DNA of 64,000 bases from Centrapalus pauciflorus (lineage: Eukaryota > Streptophyta > Magnoliopsida > Asterales > Asteraceae). The position numbers and the translations under genes were made by a program. The notes under the pieces are model-generated. The model did not search any database and was not told the DNA's origin. It saw only the letters and a program-made list of their open reading frames with translations. This document shows positions 45,926 to 56,827 of this stretch, piece by piece (position 1 is the stretch's first letter; each line of letters starts with the position of its first letter). Location of the stretch: the NCBI GenBank assembly GCA_020465985.1, contig JAANYP010000397.1, positions 170,298-234,297 of the forward strand, written 5' to 3'.

Positions 45926-48900
45926 TTGATCACAGGTTCAAAAGTTAATAAGAAACAGTCCACACACCAAAAACAAGTTTTAGCTAAACCAAAATTAAAT
46001 TTTAAACAAATATGGTGTGTTAAAGGTAAAAACTCAGGTAAACCTGTTGATACAAATGTTGAAACTGCCAAGTCTAAAGTTGAGACTGCTAGTGCAAACT
46101 CTCAAGCTGTTAGTACTACAGACTCAGTTCAGACTGTTAGGCTCAAAGTTGGGACTGGTAATGGATCATCTGAGACTGTTATTGAAAAGAATGGACAAAA
46201 TACCTGGATACCTCATGTAATAACTAAGTACTCTCCACAAAATCCATCAGTGGATCTCACTAAGTATAAAAAATCAAAGACAGTGTTTAGTTACGTTAAT
46301 GCACAAGGACAACCCAAAACCAACTTGGTTTGGGTTTACTCCACTACTAACTAAGCTTTTATTTGTGCAGGGCAACCACAGGTCACCTCATAAAACAAGA
46401 TGGCATTTGGACAGTGGATGCTCTAGGCACATGACAAGCAATTCTGAGTGCTTGTCAAATTTCAAAGGCTTTGAAGGAGGATTTGTTGCATTTGGAGGCA
46501 ACTCCAAAGGAGGTAAGGTTACAGGTAAAGGTACTGTTAATGCAGGCAACATGATTTTCAATGATGTGTTGTATGTTGAACAACTTAAGTATAACTTATT
46601 GAGTGTGTCTCAAATCTGTGACAAACAAAATATTGTTTTGTTTATAGATTCTGAGTGCATTGTACTTTCAAAAGATTTTAAAATTCCTGAAAATCTTGTT
46701 TTACTAAGAACACCAAGAAAGGACAATGTATATTGTTTGGACACAGAACTTTTATCCAAATCAAGACTTTAAGCTGTTTGATATCCAAAGCATCATCAAA
46801 TGAGTCTGCTCTTTGGCACAGAAGGATGTGTCACATGAACTTCAAATTCATGAATGTTTTAGTCAAAAAGAACTTGGTAAGAGGATTACCACAAAAGGAG
46901 TTCATATGTGATGATCATTGTGTCGCATGCCTTAAAGGCAAGCAACACAAAACTTCTCATAAGGCTAAAGAAGTAAATTCAATCTCTTCTGCTCTTCATC
47001 TGATTCATATGGATCTATTTGGTCCAACATCTGTTTTGAGCTTGAATAAAAGGGCTTACTGTTTAGTCATTGTTGATGATTTCACCAGATTTACTTGGCT
47101 TTACTTTCTTAGGTCTAAAGATGAAACTACTGAGCTAGTTAAGTCATTTATTCTTAAGATAGAAAACCAATCTAACTCAAAAGTCAAGGTGATAAGATCA
47201 GACAATGAAACTGAGTTTAAAAATCATATTCTAAACAGTTTTTGTGAGTCCAAAGGTATTGCTAGGCAATACAGTGCACCAAGAACACCACAGCAAAATG
47301 GTGTAGCTGAAAGAAAGAACAGAACATTAATTGAGGCTGCTAGAACCATGCTAGCTGATTCAAAACTTTCAATGACCTTTTGGGCAGAAGCAGTCAATAC
47401 AGCCTGTTATGTTCTAAATAGGGTTCAGATTTTTCAATCACAAGGAAAAACTCCTTATGAGTTATTCCATAACAGAATACCCTTAATAGCCTTTTTCAAG
47501 TCTTTTGGCTTTCCATGTACCATTCTTCACACTAAGACTCACTTAGGGAAGTTTGAAAGTAAGGCTGAAGAAGGTTTCTTTGTAGGATACTCAAATCAAA
47601 GAAAAGCCTATAGAGTATATAACAGTGTGTCTAAAACCATTGAAGAAAGTGCCAATGTTGAATTTAATGAAAATACTGCAAATATCAAAGGCACTGGTCC
47701 TGATTGGTTGTTTGATTTAGATTCACTAACAAATTCTCTGAGCTTTGTTGAGTATACTGCAGAAGCTGATGAACACAAGATTGAAGCTGTCAATGCAAAT
47801 TCTCATGCTGGTAGCACAAATGATCAAGCTGCTGGCACAAAGTTTCAAACTGCTACAGATTCAAATAATTGGGATGAGTATACAATTATACCACTTTTGT
47901 CTTGTGATCCTCCAGGGGTTCTGAATGCTCAACATGATTCAAATCCAGACAATGAAGTGCAACTCCCAAGTCCTGAGAGAACAGCTCCAACACAAAGGGA
48001 AACAGTCCCAGATTCAAGTCAAGCTATTCCAGAAGTTGAACCATCAACTGGTCCTGATGGAGATGATACAAATCTTGGATCCTCTTTTCAGACAGATAGA
48101 GAGCCTACACTCAAGGTTCACAAGTATCATCCTCTCAATCAAATAATGGGTGATCCACGTACACCTGTACAAACAAGGACAATGGTTCAAAATGAGACTG
48201 CTGCTGCTGAACCAGCAGTTCCTGAATTTAGTCTAGCTGCTTTTGAACATGCCTGTTTCATGTCTCAGCTAGAACCTAAAAAGGCATCAGAGGCTTTGAA
48301 AGATTCATCCTGGATTGAAGCAATGCAGGAAGAGCTACTACAATTCAAGATTCAGAATGTATGGACCCTTGTTGATCTTCCTAAAGGAAAGAGAGCCATT
48401 GGTACAAGATGGGTGTTCAGAAACAAGAAGGATGAGAGAGGGATAGTCATCAAGAACAAAGCAAGACTAGTAGCACAAGGGTACACTCAAGAGGAAGGCA
48501 TAGATTATGATGATGTATTTGCTCCAGTGGCAAGAATTGAAGCCATCAGACTGTTTTTAGCTTATGCAAGCTTCAAAGGTTTTAAAGTGTATCAAATGGA
48601 TCTGAACTCTGCTTTTCTGTATGGCACAATTGAAGAGGAGGTCTATGTGTGTCAGCCTCCTGGTTTTGAGGACTACAAGTATCCAGACAGAGCCTACAAG
48701 CAAGACAAGGCTCTCTATGGACTCCATCAAGCTCCTAGAGCATGGTATGACACTCTGTCATCATACCTTCTACAGAACGGGTTCAAGAGAGGCACTCTGG
48801 ACAAAACACTATTCACAAAGTCCATCAAATCTGAGATTCTGCTTGTACAAATATATGTTGATGATATCATCTTTGGCTCAACCAATGACAGTCTGTGCAA

Positions 48901-49541
48901 AGAATTAGAGGCTTTAATGCACAAAAAGTTTCAAATGAGTTCAATGGGAGAACTCGCCTTCTTTCTAGGATTGCAGGTCAAGCAGAAGCCCACAGGTCTC
49001 TTCATAAGTCAATCAAAGTATGTTAAAGACATACCGGAAAAGTTTGTGTATCAAGATACCAAAGTTACAAGTACTCCTATGGATCCTCACAAGCAACTCC
49101 ATACAGACAAAGATGGAATAGATGTGGACATTCATCTATACAGATCTCTTATAGGATCTCTTATGTATCTAACATCTTCTAGACCTGATATTATGTTTGC
49201 TGTTTGTGTGTGTGCTAGGTTTCAATGTTCTCCAAAGGACTCCCATTTGGTTGCTGTTAATAGAATCTTTAGATATCTAAAAGGCCAACCACATTTAGGC
49301 CTCTGGTATCCTAAAGACTCTCCTCTTGAATTAACAGCCTATTCTGACAGTGATTATGGAGGATGCAACATTGACAAAAAATCCACAACTGGTGGATGTC
49401 AATACTTGGGAACAAGATTGGTCTCTTGGCAGTGCAAAAAGCAAACAACTGTCTCCACTTCATCTACTGAAGCAGAATATGTAGCAGCTGCAAGTTGCTG
49501 CTCCCAAGTGATGTGGATTCAAAATCAACTGAGAGACTATG
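45926..49541 (+). pseudogene. copia element B pol: protease, integrase, RT and most of RNase H
   Basis: 45926-46354 is a gag-pol linker frame. The protease frame (46299-46772) shows HKTRWHLDSGCSRHMT. A frame change near 46765 leads into 46733-49541. There the GAG-pre-integrase block ALWHRRMCHMNF...CVACLKGK and the integrase core HMDLFGP, VDDFTRFTW, SDNETEF and PQQNGVAERKNRTL are intact, including the Glu. RT follows (KARLVAQGYTQEEGIDYDDV, YVDDIIFGS), then RNase H (STSSTEAEYVA) up to QNQLRDY at 49541, where the gypsy insertion cuts it. Two frame changes make this copy non-functional. Confidence 0.93.
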
Positions 49542-50730
49542 TGAAACACCACGTTCTAATAACGTGGCGCTTTTACTAAAATATGCAACATAATCTTCAA
49601 ATTATAATATAAAACGTTCTAATCTCAAACTTCAATTTCAATACATAAATAAACTAAAATCACCACATTCAGAGTGCGCTAAAATATAACATCTAATTAT
49701 TACAACCAAATTGAAAGTCTAGGGATCTACCCATCCCAAGTACAAAATATAAATCAGAGTAAATGCGGAAGTCATTCTCATACCATAAATTCTCAAACTC
49801 TAGATCCTGAAGCTGGCGCCTTTCCCTTATCAGCTAAACCTGAAAATTTGCCCCCACAACCGGGGTAAGCCGTCGCCTAGCGAGTAACAGATTTAAATAC
49901 ACAAACAAGCATATATAACATAATCAACACAAATATCGGCTCAAATTCAACATGTGTAGCATTACGACTCGCTCGGTTTAGCATACACGAATAGGGTATT
50001 GTTATCGGCTCGCCCGATAACAAGTACACGGCGTACGACTCGCTCGGTTAGCATGTGTACAAAGCATGCGTCTCGCCCGACATGCAACTCGGAAGCACAC
50101 ACCAACCTCACTTAATCCACATATTACACAATATGCATACTGGGGAAATATGTGGATTAAGTGAGGTTGCTGTGTGCTTCCGAGTTGCATGTCGGGCGAG
50201 CCGCATGCTTTGTACACGTGCCAACCGAGCGAGTCGTACGCCGTGTACTTGTTATCGGGCGAGCCAATAACAATACCCTATTCGTGTATGCTAAACCGAG
50301 CGAGTCGTAATGCTACACATGTTGAATTTGAGCCGATATTTGTGTTGATCATGTTATATATGCTTGTTTGTGTATTTAAATCTGTTACTCGCTAGGCGAC
50401 GGCTTACCCCGGTTGTGGGGGCAAATTTTCAGGTTTAGCTGATAAGGGAAAGGCGCCAGCTTCAGGATCTAGAGTTTGAGCATTTATGGTATCAGAATGA
50501 CTTCCGCATTTACTCTGATTTATATTTTGTACTTGGGATGGGTAGATCCCTAGACTTTCAATTTGGTTGTAATAATTAGATGTTATATTTTAGCGCACTC
50601 TGAATGTGGTGATTTTAGTTTATTTATGTATTAAAATTGAAGTTTGAGATTAGAACGTTTTATATTATAATTTGAAGATTATGTTGCAGATTTTAGTAAA
50701 AACGCCACGTTATTAGAACGGGGTGTTTCA
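49542..50730. repeat. ~1.2-kb near-perfect palindrome made from the LTR 3' part
   Basis: The left arm 49542-50145 is the reverse complement of 55631-56234. The right arm 50147-50730 matches 55651-56234 directly. The centre has only about 20 bp of unpaired sequence (left arm AGTATGCAT region). The arms differ at only a few scattered positions by eye. Paired ORFs on opposite strands (50002-50217 and 50055-50270) are mirror copies and not genes. Confidence 0.92.
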
Positions 50731-50743
50731 ATATCAGAGACAG
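50731..50743 (+). promoter_or_regulatory. primer binding site of the nested gypsy element
   Basis: ATATCAGAGACAG directly follows the right arm ending TTTCA; a mutated form of TGGTATCAGAGAC. Confidence 0.6.
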
Positions 50744-50999
50744 GTTTGGTTTAAGTGAATTAAGTACTCGTTTTGGTGCTTAGTCTTAAACCGTATAGAT
50801 CACTAGTAGTGTAAGTTATGATTATGCGAGGTAAACTCTATCCTGATGGCCTTAGGAAATTGGGTACGGTTAAGATAGGGTTTAACTGTAACCTTTATAA
50901 ATATATGAGCATATACCCTTATGAGTAAACCAGATATTAATCGAGTGTGAAAATATAATGAAAATTTTAATTTAACTCATAAAGTTAATTTTCAGCACC

Positions 51000-52478
51000 A
51001 TGGCTGATGATGAGAGCCACAGTGATCCACGCGATGAGCGAGTTGTTGTAGAGTCAGAGGATATAGAGCATTCTGACGGAGAGCGTGAGGATGGGGATGA
51101 TTTAGATGATGATATTGGACCCGAGGGAGGACCGTTGACCCCTCGTGAGACCTGGATGATGAGGTACATGACCCGTTATGTACGAGATGTTATGGATGAG
51201 AGCCGTGCGGAGGTGCAGCAGGGTTTTCAGGAGATTTGTGACCTGATTGCTTCATCCCGATCTGATGCGGGAAATCCTTTGGTATCTACTCCTACTGGCG
51301 GGGGCAACATTGTGGGGACCGAGACTGATGGACGACGATCTGACTGTGCTTCGTTCAAGGCCTTTAAGGGGTCTGGAGCGAAAGAGTTCGATGGGACTAT
51401 GGAGCCTGTGAAGGCTCTGGAGTGGCTCGAGTGTTCAGAGAGGGCATTTCGCCTGAGTCACTGTCTAGAGACTGATATGGTAGCGTATGCCGCGGGGATG
51501 CTAGTGGGTCCAGCGTTGACTTGGTGGAAAAACACTTCGAGGGCTATTGGTTCCGATCTGGTGGGGACGATGACTTGGGCTCAGTTTAGGAAGAGATTTC
51601 AGGATCAGTACTGTCCGGCTGACTTGACGAAAGAGATTGAGAGACAGTTTTTAGCTCTACGACAGGAGGGTCTGACAGTTCAGGAGTATGAGGCTGCGTT
51701 CAGGGAGAAATCTCAGTTTGTGACTAGATATGCGCTAGATGAGGAGACGAGAGTAGACATGTTTGTGACTGGGCTTCGTGCTGAGATTAAAGAGTTTGTT
51801 GAGATGCAGAGCTATAGGACCCTTGAGGAAGCAGTCATGAGCGCGCGGAAGCGCGAGCGGGCACTGCTAGGTTCCACTACTTCGTTGATGTCATCACCCA
51901 AAAGAGCTAGGACTGTGAGTTCTGATCGGTTATTTCAGGCTTCAGCAAAATCATCTGGTTCTTCTTTCTCCCAATCCCAGCAGCAGTATACATCACGGTC
52001 ACAGATGCCACGCGATTGCCAGCAGTGTGGGAAGAGACATACTGGGTTATGTAGTGGCCTTTCTAGAGGGTGTCATGCATGTGGGGATACCGGGCACATC
52101 AGAGTTAACTGCCCGATTCATCCATTGATTTGTTTCGATTGTGGGGTTCAGGGCCATGTAGCGAGGAACTGTCCTCAGCGGAGACAGAGTCAGAATATGA
52201 GTGCTAGCATTGCATCTATGAGTCAGCCTGCTGCAGGACCAGCTCAGTCGAGGAGAGGCGATACTGATAGAGTTCCGAATCGTGCTTTTCAGATCACCGC
52301 CGATGAGGCTTACGAGACTCCTGATGTGGTTGCGGGTATTTCTGACTTAACGCTTTTCTTATTTATCTGTTGTTTAACTGGGGTGACCTCATTCATTTTT
52401 TATATATGTGCCTCTTTTGTATATTATCTGGATGTATTTATTTTATGTTATTTGATTCCATGGACGTTGAGACCGTAA
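51000..52478 (+). CDS. gypsy gag of the nested element, reading into decayed protease
   Basis: Starts MADDESHSDPRDERV at 51000 with an acidic N-terminus. The capsid shows KEFDGTMEPVKALEWLE, ALTWWKNTSR, WAQFRKRFQDQYCP and VQEYEAAFREKSQFV. Three knuckles follow: CQQCGKRHTGLC, CHACGDTGHIRVNC and CFDCGVQGHVARNC (about 52017-52175). Up to ETPDVVAG (about 52335) it follows the family. The last ~45 codons are a hydrophobic run where the protease FDSGAS block is expected; this is probably mutated protease or noncoding DNA rather than a real tail. The gag itself is open and intact, 492 codons in all. Confidence 0.88.
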   Translation: MADDESHSDPRDERVVVESEDIEHSDGEREDGDDLDDDIGPEGGPLTPRETWMMRYMTRYVRDVMDESRAEVQQGFQEICDLIASSRSDAGNPLVSTPTGGGNIVGTETDGRRSDCASFKAFKGSGAKEFDGTMEPVKALEWLECSERAFRLSHCLETDMVAYAAGMLVGPALTWWKNTSRAIGSDLVGTMTWAQFRKRFQDQYCPADLTKEIERQFLALRQEGLTVQEYEAAFREKSQFVTRYALDEETRVDMFVTGLRAEIKEFVEMQSYRTLEEAVMSARKRERALLGSTTSLMSSPKRARTVSSDRLFQASAKSSGSSFSQSQQQYTSRSQMPRDCQQCGKRHTGLCSGLSRGCHACGDTGHIRVNCPIHPLICFDCGVQGHVARNCPQRRQSQNMSASIASMSQPAAGPAQSRRGDTDRVPNRAFQITADEAYETPDVVAGISDLTLFLFICCLTGVTSFIFYICASFVYYLDVFILCYLIPWTLRP

Positions 52479-52539
52479 GCGAGCGTGTGTCATAGGCTTA
52501 AGAGATTTATTTATACGCTTAGATTTGGTGGTCAAAATT

Positions 52540-53300
52540 TCACTTTAGAGTTTGTAGTTATAATTACTAGGGAATTGAATGTGATTGTGGTATGAATTAG
52601 TCGAATGCTTATAATGCTCATATTAATTGTTCAAGAAGTAAGATTAAAATTTCTAGCGAGTAGAAAAAATATATATATAAGTATTATTAGTGTTTTGATG
52701 CAACAAGGAAGAATAATTAATTATGCATTGAAGTGGCCGAAGGACCATGAGAGAAAAGATTTGATAAGTGACTTAGAATTGGGAGGGATGATGTTTACAT
52801 TGAAGTGATGGAGAAGTTAATTAGATGTAAAAGGATGTCAGTTAGTCATTAATACGTGAATTCATAAGATTTACTATGACATGCAATAGAAAAGAATTTT
52901 ATTGAATTGTAGAGGTAAGCATTATCATGTAAGTATTGATTGTTAGCGTTGAAGTCTAAGCACATGATTGGATTTAGATTAATTGGGAGTGATTTGAAGT
53001 TATTCAGAATCGACCAGAATTATATTCGGTTTAGGCATAGATCAGTTGGATTCGAAGTTGATAGTTATGTGATGCTAAGAGTATTGTCTGCGAAGGAGAT
53101 TATAAAAAAAAATATTAAGAAGCTTAATCCTAAGTTCATTGTAATGTGTTGGATTATAAGCATGGGTGCGCCAGATTATCAATTTAGGTTACCATTGGAG
53201 TTTGTTAATGCACATGATGGATGCGATATTAGTTTTATTATAAAAAAAAATTTTTTTTTTGAAGAATGTCGATAGGATGATATCCACTCAGAATGATAAG
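52540..53300 (+). pseudogene. decayed gypsy pol remnants (protease, RNase H, integrase C-terminus)
   Basis: Protease-like ELNVIVV at about 52570 (compare FDVIVGMDWL). RNase H-like SVLMQQGRIINYALKWPKDH and LISDLELGGMMFTLK at 52685-52806. Integrase C-terminal SVGFEVDSYVMLRVLSAKEI and IISMGAPDYQFRLPLEFVN at 53040-53215. RT and the integrase core are absent. The substitutions look like accumulated transitions. Confidence 0.7.
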
Positions 53301-53463
53301 ATTGATACGATACATAGAAATGTCAAGATGATTTAATCAAGGTGGCGTATTACCGAAATCCGAATTATACGTGGAAATTTAAAGCAGAGATGTAAGTGAG
53401 TTATTCGATTTACTCTAATTTTTGATAATCTCGAGGACGAGATCAATTCAACTTGTAGGAGAT

Positions 53464-56234
53464 TGTAACACCCGCTAATTTCGAGATAATAGATTTATTT
53501 TAAGTCGTTTATCTCATTTATTAATTTGAGGAAATAAGGTATAAAATTCAATTGTTGAACATTTAAAATATTAAATGTTGTAGTTTAAGAATTGGGAAAT
53601 ATATATATACATATAAACAAATCTCACCATATTCATAATTTAAAAAGAAAAGATAAATAAATAAATAAATATATCCATGCATGCGTGGATCCATCATAAA
53701 CATCATCATCATCCAATTTACTATATAAATTCCTGTATATGTACACATAAAACCCTAATAGCTAATCTTGCACCTCAAGAACACAAACATTTTTATTAAA
53801 TCTGGGCATTTCTTTCATATTTTTGGGCTAGAGTTCAAAGAATTGAGTAGCATTTTCATCATCTTCAACTCAAATCACCATTGGAGATTCGTTAAGGTAA
53901 CTTCTAAACTATAATAAACACTATAAACATAGTTTCAATCATAGAATATATTTCTGATTAGAATCCGGAGAAAACATTTGAAACAATGATAAATCAATAT
54001 TTTCACAGTTTGGTTTAAGAGTTTCAAGAACAAGAGATTTCATGGTTTTAGTTAATGAAAAACTTACATATAAAATGATACAAATCAGAAACTATAATGT
54101 AGAATCAATTAGTAGAAATAATGGGTGTGATGTCGTGTGGAAACCGGCCGGAGAAGCTACCGGCGGCGGCGGTTGTTTGGGTTTCGTTTGCGTGTGGCAT
54201 TCACCCTCCTTTTCTGTGTTCCATCGAGAGAGGTAGTGATGTGGCCGGAATCCGAATGGAGAGGGGGGGCTCAACGGTGGCCGTCGGCGCTGTTTCTCTT
54301 CTTCCTGGTCGACCGACGGCGCTGCTCCTTTTCTTTCTTTTCTGTATTTTTTTCCTCTCTTGTTTTTGGTTGAAAGGAGATGGAGCAAAATTATATGGGT
54401 ATAGCGTGGAGGAGTCATAGGCGCCGGAACCACCCTTGGCCGGCGGCGACTTATCTTCTCGGTTGAGGAGGCCGGTGCTGGTCTGTTTGCTTCCCTTTCT
54501 CATTTTTTTTCGTTCAGCGCTGAGATGGAGAGGAGGCACAGGGACCGGCGCCGGAGATACCAAGCCGGCGGTCGCACGGCGGCAATAGGGGGGGGGGGTT
54601 TCAGCGGCTGAGAAGAGAGAGAGAGCAGTGAAGGTTATTTTTTTTTCTTTTCTTTGTGTATCAGCCGAGAAGAGAGATAGAGATTAGGTTTTTTTATTTG
54701 TCTTTTATTGTTCTTTTAATTTTTGGGTTTTAGAAGTCAAAATGTTGGGCTTATAGTTTTTTTTAATTTCTTTGGGCTATTCAATTTAAAAATTCTATTG
54801 GGCTTCTTAATTCACTTGGGTTTGGGTTGATAGGTATATAATAAGAATTAAGATTGGGTTTTGGTTTAAAATGTTAATATGTGTTATAACTTTTGGGTTA
54901 ATTAGTGGGTTAGTTCAAATGAAGTAGTTATATAAACATATGTTGAGTTGGGTTATGTTGGGATAATTTTAATTTTTTTAGTCCATTACAAATTCACTTT
55001 AGATGTAATTATTATTTTGGTTATATGAATATTGTGGGTTTATATAAGATAGAAAGAGAGTTGTAACTTGATGACCCATTTAATTAAGTTGGTGAATTAC
55101 TCATGAAATTTTAATTTGAAATTATTTATAATAGTTGGTGAGACAATTAAAGTTAAATTATTACGTTAATTTATAGAATTACTTTATTAATGTAACCAGG
55201 ATACATCATATTATGCGGAGGAGTACAGATTAAATATTAATGAAGGGGTTTAGTAAACATTAATAAATAAATCGAAACTTACCGATTTAATCCTTGAACT
55301 TTAATTAATAGAATTGAGGATGAACTTAGTAAATTATCGAGTTTAGAATATTGATAAATAGGCAATATACTTTTGATATCAGGACTTTAGTGATTTGATC
55401 GAGACGTATGGCTCTCAGTGGTATTTTCAGTTGATATCGAGCTGTCGCTGGCGAGTACGGATTTCGAGCACTGTGAGTAATTGATTTAATTTCGCAAATG
55501 ATCATACATGATATGTTTGCACTGGATATCTCATTCGTTTCTATTGCCATGCTTATTTTTTAACTACTATGCTTAGCCTTGAATAATGATATTTAATTCG
55601 TTGCCATGAGCCGATATTTGAGAACCCTTTCCCCAGTATGCATACTGTGTAATATGTGGATTAAGTGAGGTTGCTGTGTGCTTCCGAGTTGCATGTCGGG
55701 CGAGCCGCATGCTTTGTACACGTGCTAACCGAGCGAGTCGTACGCCGTGTACTTGTTATCGGGCGAGCCGATAACAATACCCTATTCGTGTATGCTAAAC
55801 CGAGCGAGTCGTAATGCTACACATGTTGAATTTGAGCCGATATTTGTGTTGATCATGTTATATATGCTTGTTTGTGTATTTAAATCTGTTACTCGCTAGG
55901 CGACGGCTTACCCCGGTTGTGGGGGCAAATTTTCAGGTTTAGCTGATAATGGAAAGGCGCCAGCTTCAGGATCTAGAGTTTGAGCATTTATGGTATCAGA
56001 ATGACTTCCGCATTTACTCTGATTTATATTTTGTACTTGGGATGGGTAGATCCCTAGACTTTCAATTTGGTTGTAATAATTAGATGTTATATTTTAGCGC
56101 ACTCTGAATGTGGTGATTTTAGTTTATTTATGTATTGAAATTGAAGTTTGAGATTAGAACGTTTTATATTATAATTTGAAGATTATGTTGCAGATTTTAG
56201 TAAAAGCGCCACGTTATTAGAACGGGGTGTTTCA
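53464..56234 (+). repeat. 3' LTR (2771 bp) of the nested gypsy element
   Basis: Begins TGTAACACCCGC right after CAACTTGTAGGAGAT and ends GGTGTTTCA. Several ORFs near 54090-54560 (Pro-rich on the minus strand) lie in a G-rich part and look non-coding. The last 604 bp are the source pattern of both palindrome arms at the 5' end. Confidence 0.88.
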
Positions 56235-56496
56235 CTATGGTATGAATTTCCTATCCACTCCCATTTATATTGACAATTCAAGTGCAATTAGCATTGTACA
56301 AAATCCAGTGAAATTTCCCAAAACCAAGCATATAGAAATTAGATTTCATTTTATAAGGGACTGCAATGAGAAGAAATTAATCCAAGTTACCAAAATTCAT
56401 ACTGATGATCAGTTAGCTGATCTATTTACAAAACCATTTGATGTAGGAAGATTCACCTTCCTAGTATCAAATATTGGTATGGTTAATATGGATTAA
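56235..56496 (+). pseudogene. copia element B RNase H C-terminus, severed
   Basis: Continues the pol of element B after the gypsy insertion: GMNFLSTPIYIDNSSAIS, TKHIEIRFHFIRDCNEKK and DDQLADLFTKPFDVGRF, ending NIGMVNMD like element A. An in-frame Met at 56227 comes partly from the inserted LTR. Confidence 0.93.
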
Positions 56497-56827
56497 TTTG
56501 TTTTTCTTTATACATATGCTTGATTAAGGGGGAGTCACTGTTTCATTAGCAGTCGCCTAATTTTCAACTAACAGCTTGAGTATTTTCTCAAGCTGCTAGT
56601 TCATTTTCTCGGACTGTTAGTTGTTTCACTTGATCTGTCAAAGTGTGCAGGGTAATATGGTCATTTCCATAAGTGTGTGTGCGGGTTTAGATATTTTTCA
56701 AAACCTTTAAAGGTTCCAGTTTCGTTCCATTGTAACTACCAGTTGCAAAATATCTTCCAGAACCCTTCTTCGATTCTCTGAACAATTCCCACGCACATCA
56801 CTGAAACCCTAAATTCTTCGTTCATCG

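Larger units (their letters stand above)
42654..45948 (+). pseudogene. copia element B gag, split by a nested element
   Basis: Starts MEFDNSNSGSGQGLKVPML at 42654 and runs to 42924, where the codon series for LTLLQIAI is cut by the insertion. It resumes after 43964 as PNAYQHQFKKFYTAHS (from 43970). The UBN2 capsid region follows (LWIALEKRFAG, QIFDRFNKLISELES). Next are a zinc knuckle CFKCHKLGHFARECRS (about 44664-44712) and a long charged likely coiled coil (about 44960-45240). A second knuckle, CFHCGRKNHLARDSFY, has lost its last Cys to Ser. A frame change occurs at about 45945. An artificial Met at 43948 lies inside the inserted element. Confidence 0.92.
49542..56234 (+). mobile_element. 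nested Ty3/gypsy element with palindromic 5' end
   Basis: Target duplication CTATG (49537-49541 and 56235-56239). The insertion begins TGAAACACC and ends GGTGTTTCA, so the LTR 3' (U5) end is outermost at both sides. The order is inverted partial LTR (49542-50145), direct partial LTR (50147-50730), primer site, gag, decayed pol remnants, and a full 3' LTR (53464-56234). The internal region is only 2.7 kb because RT and most of integrase are missing. It interrupts the RNase H of copia element B. Confidence 0.92.

Noticed and set aside
50002..50270. Two similar ~71-codon ORFs on opposite strands suggesting a duplicated small gene
   Set aside because: They are mirror copies produced by the LTR palindrome and lie in untranslated LTR sequence.
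49542..50730. Palindrome as a pure assembly artefact
   Set aside because: The outer border coincides exactly with the LTR end and a 5-bp target duplication that matches the far border, which an artefact would not create; long-read proof is still outside this analysis.
54092..54563. Overlapping Pro-rich and Arg-rich ORFs in a G-rich stretch
   Set aside because: Located inside the gypsy 3' LTR, on both strands at once, without recognisable domains; composition explains them.
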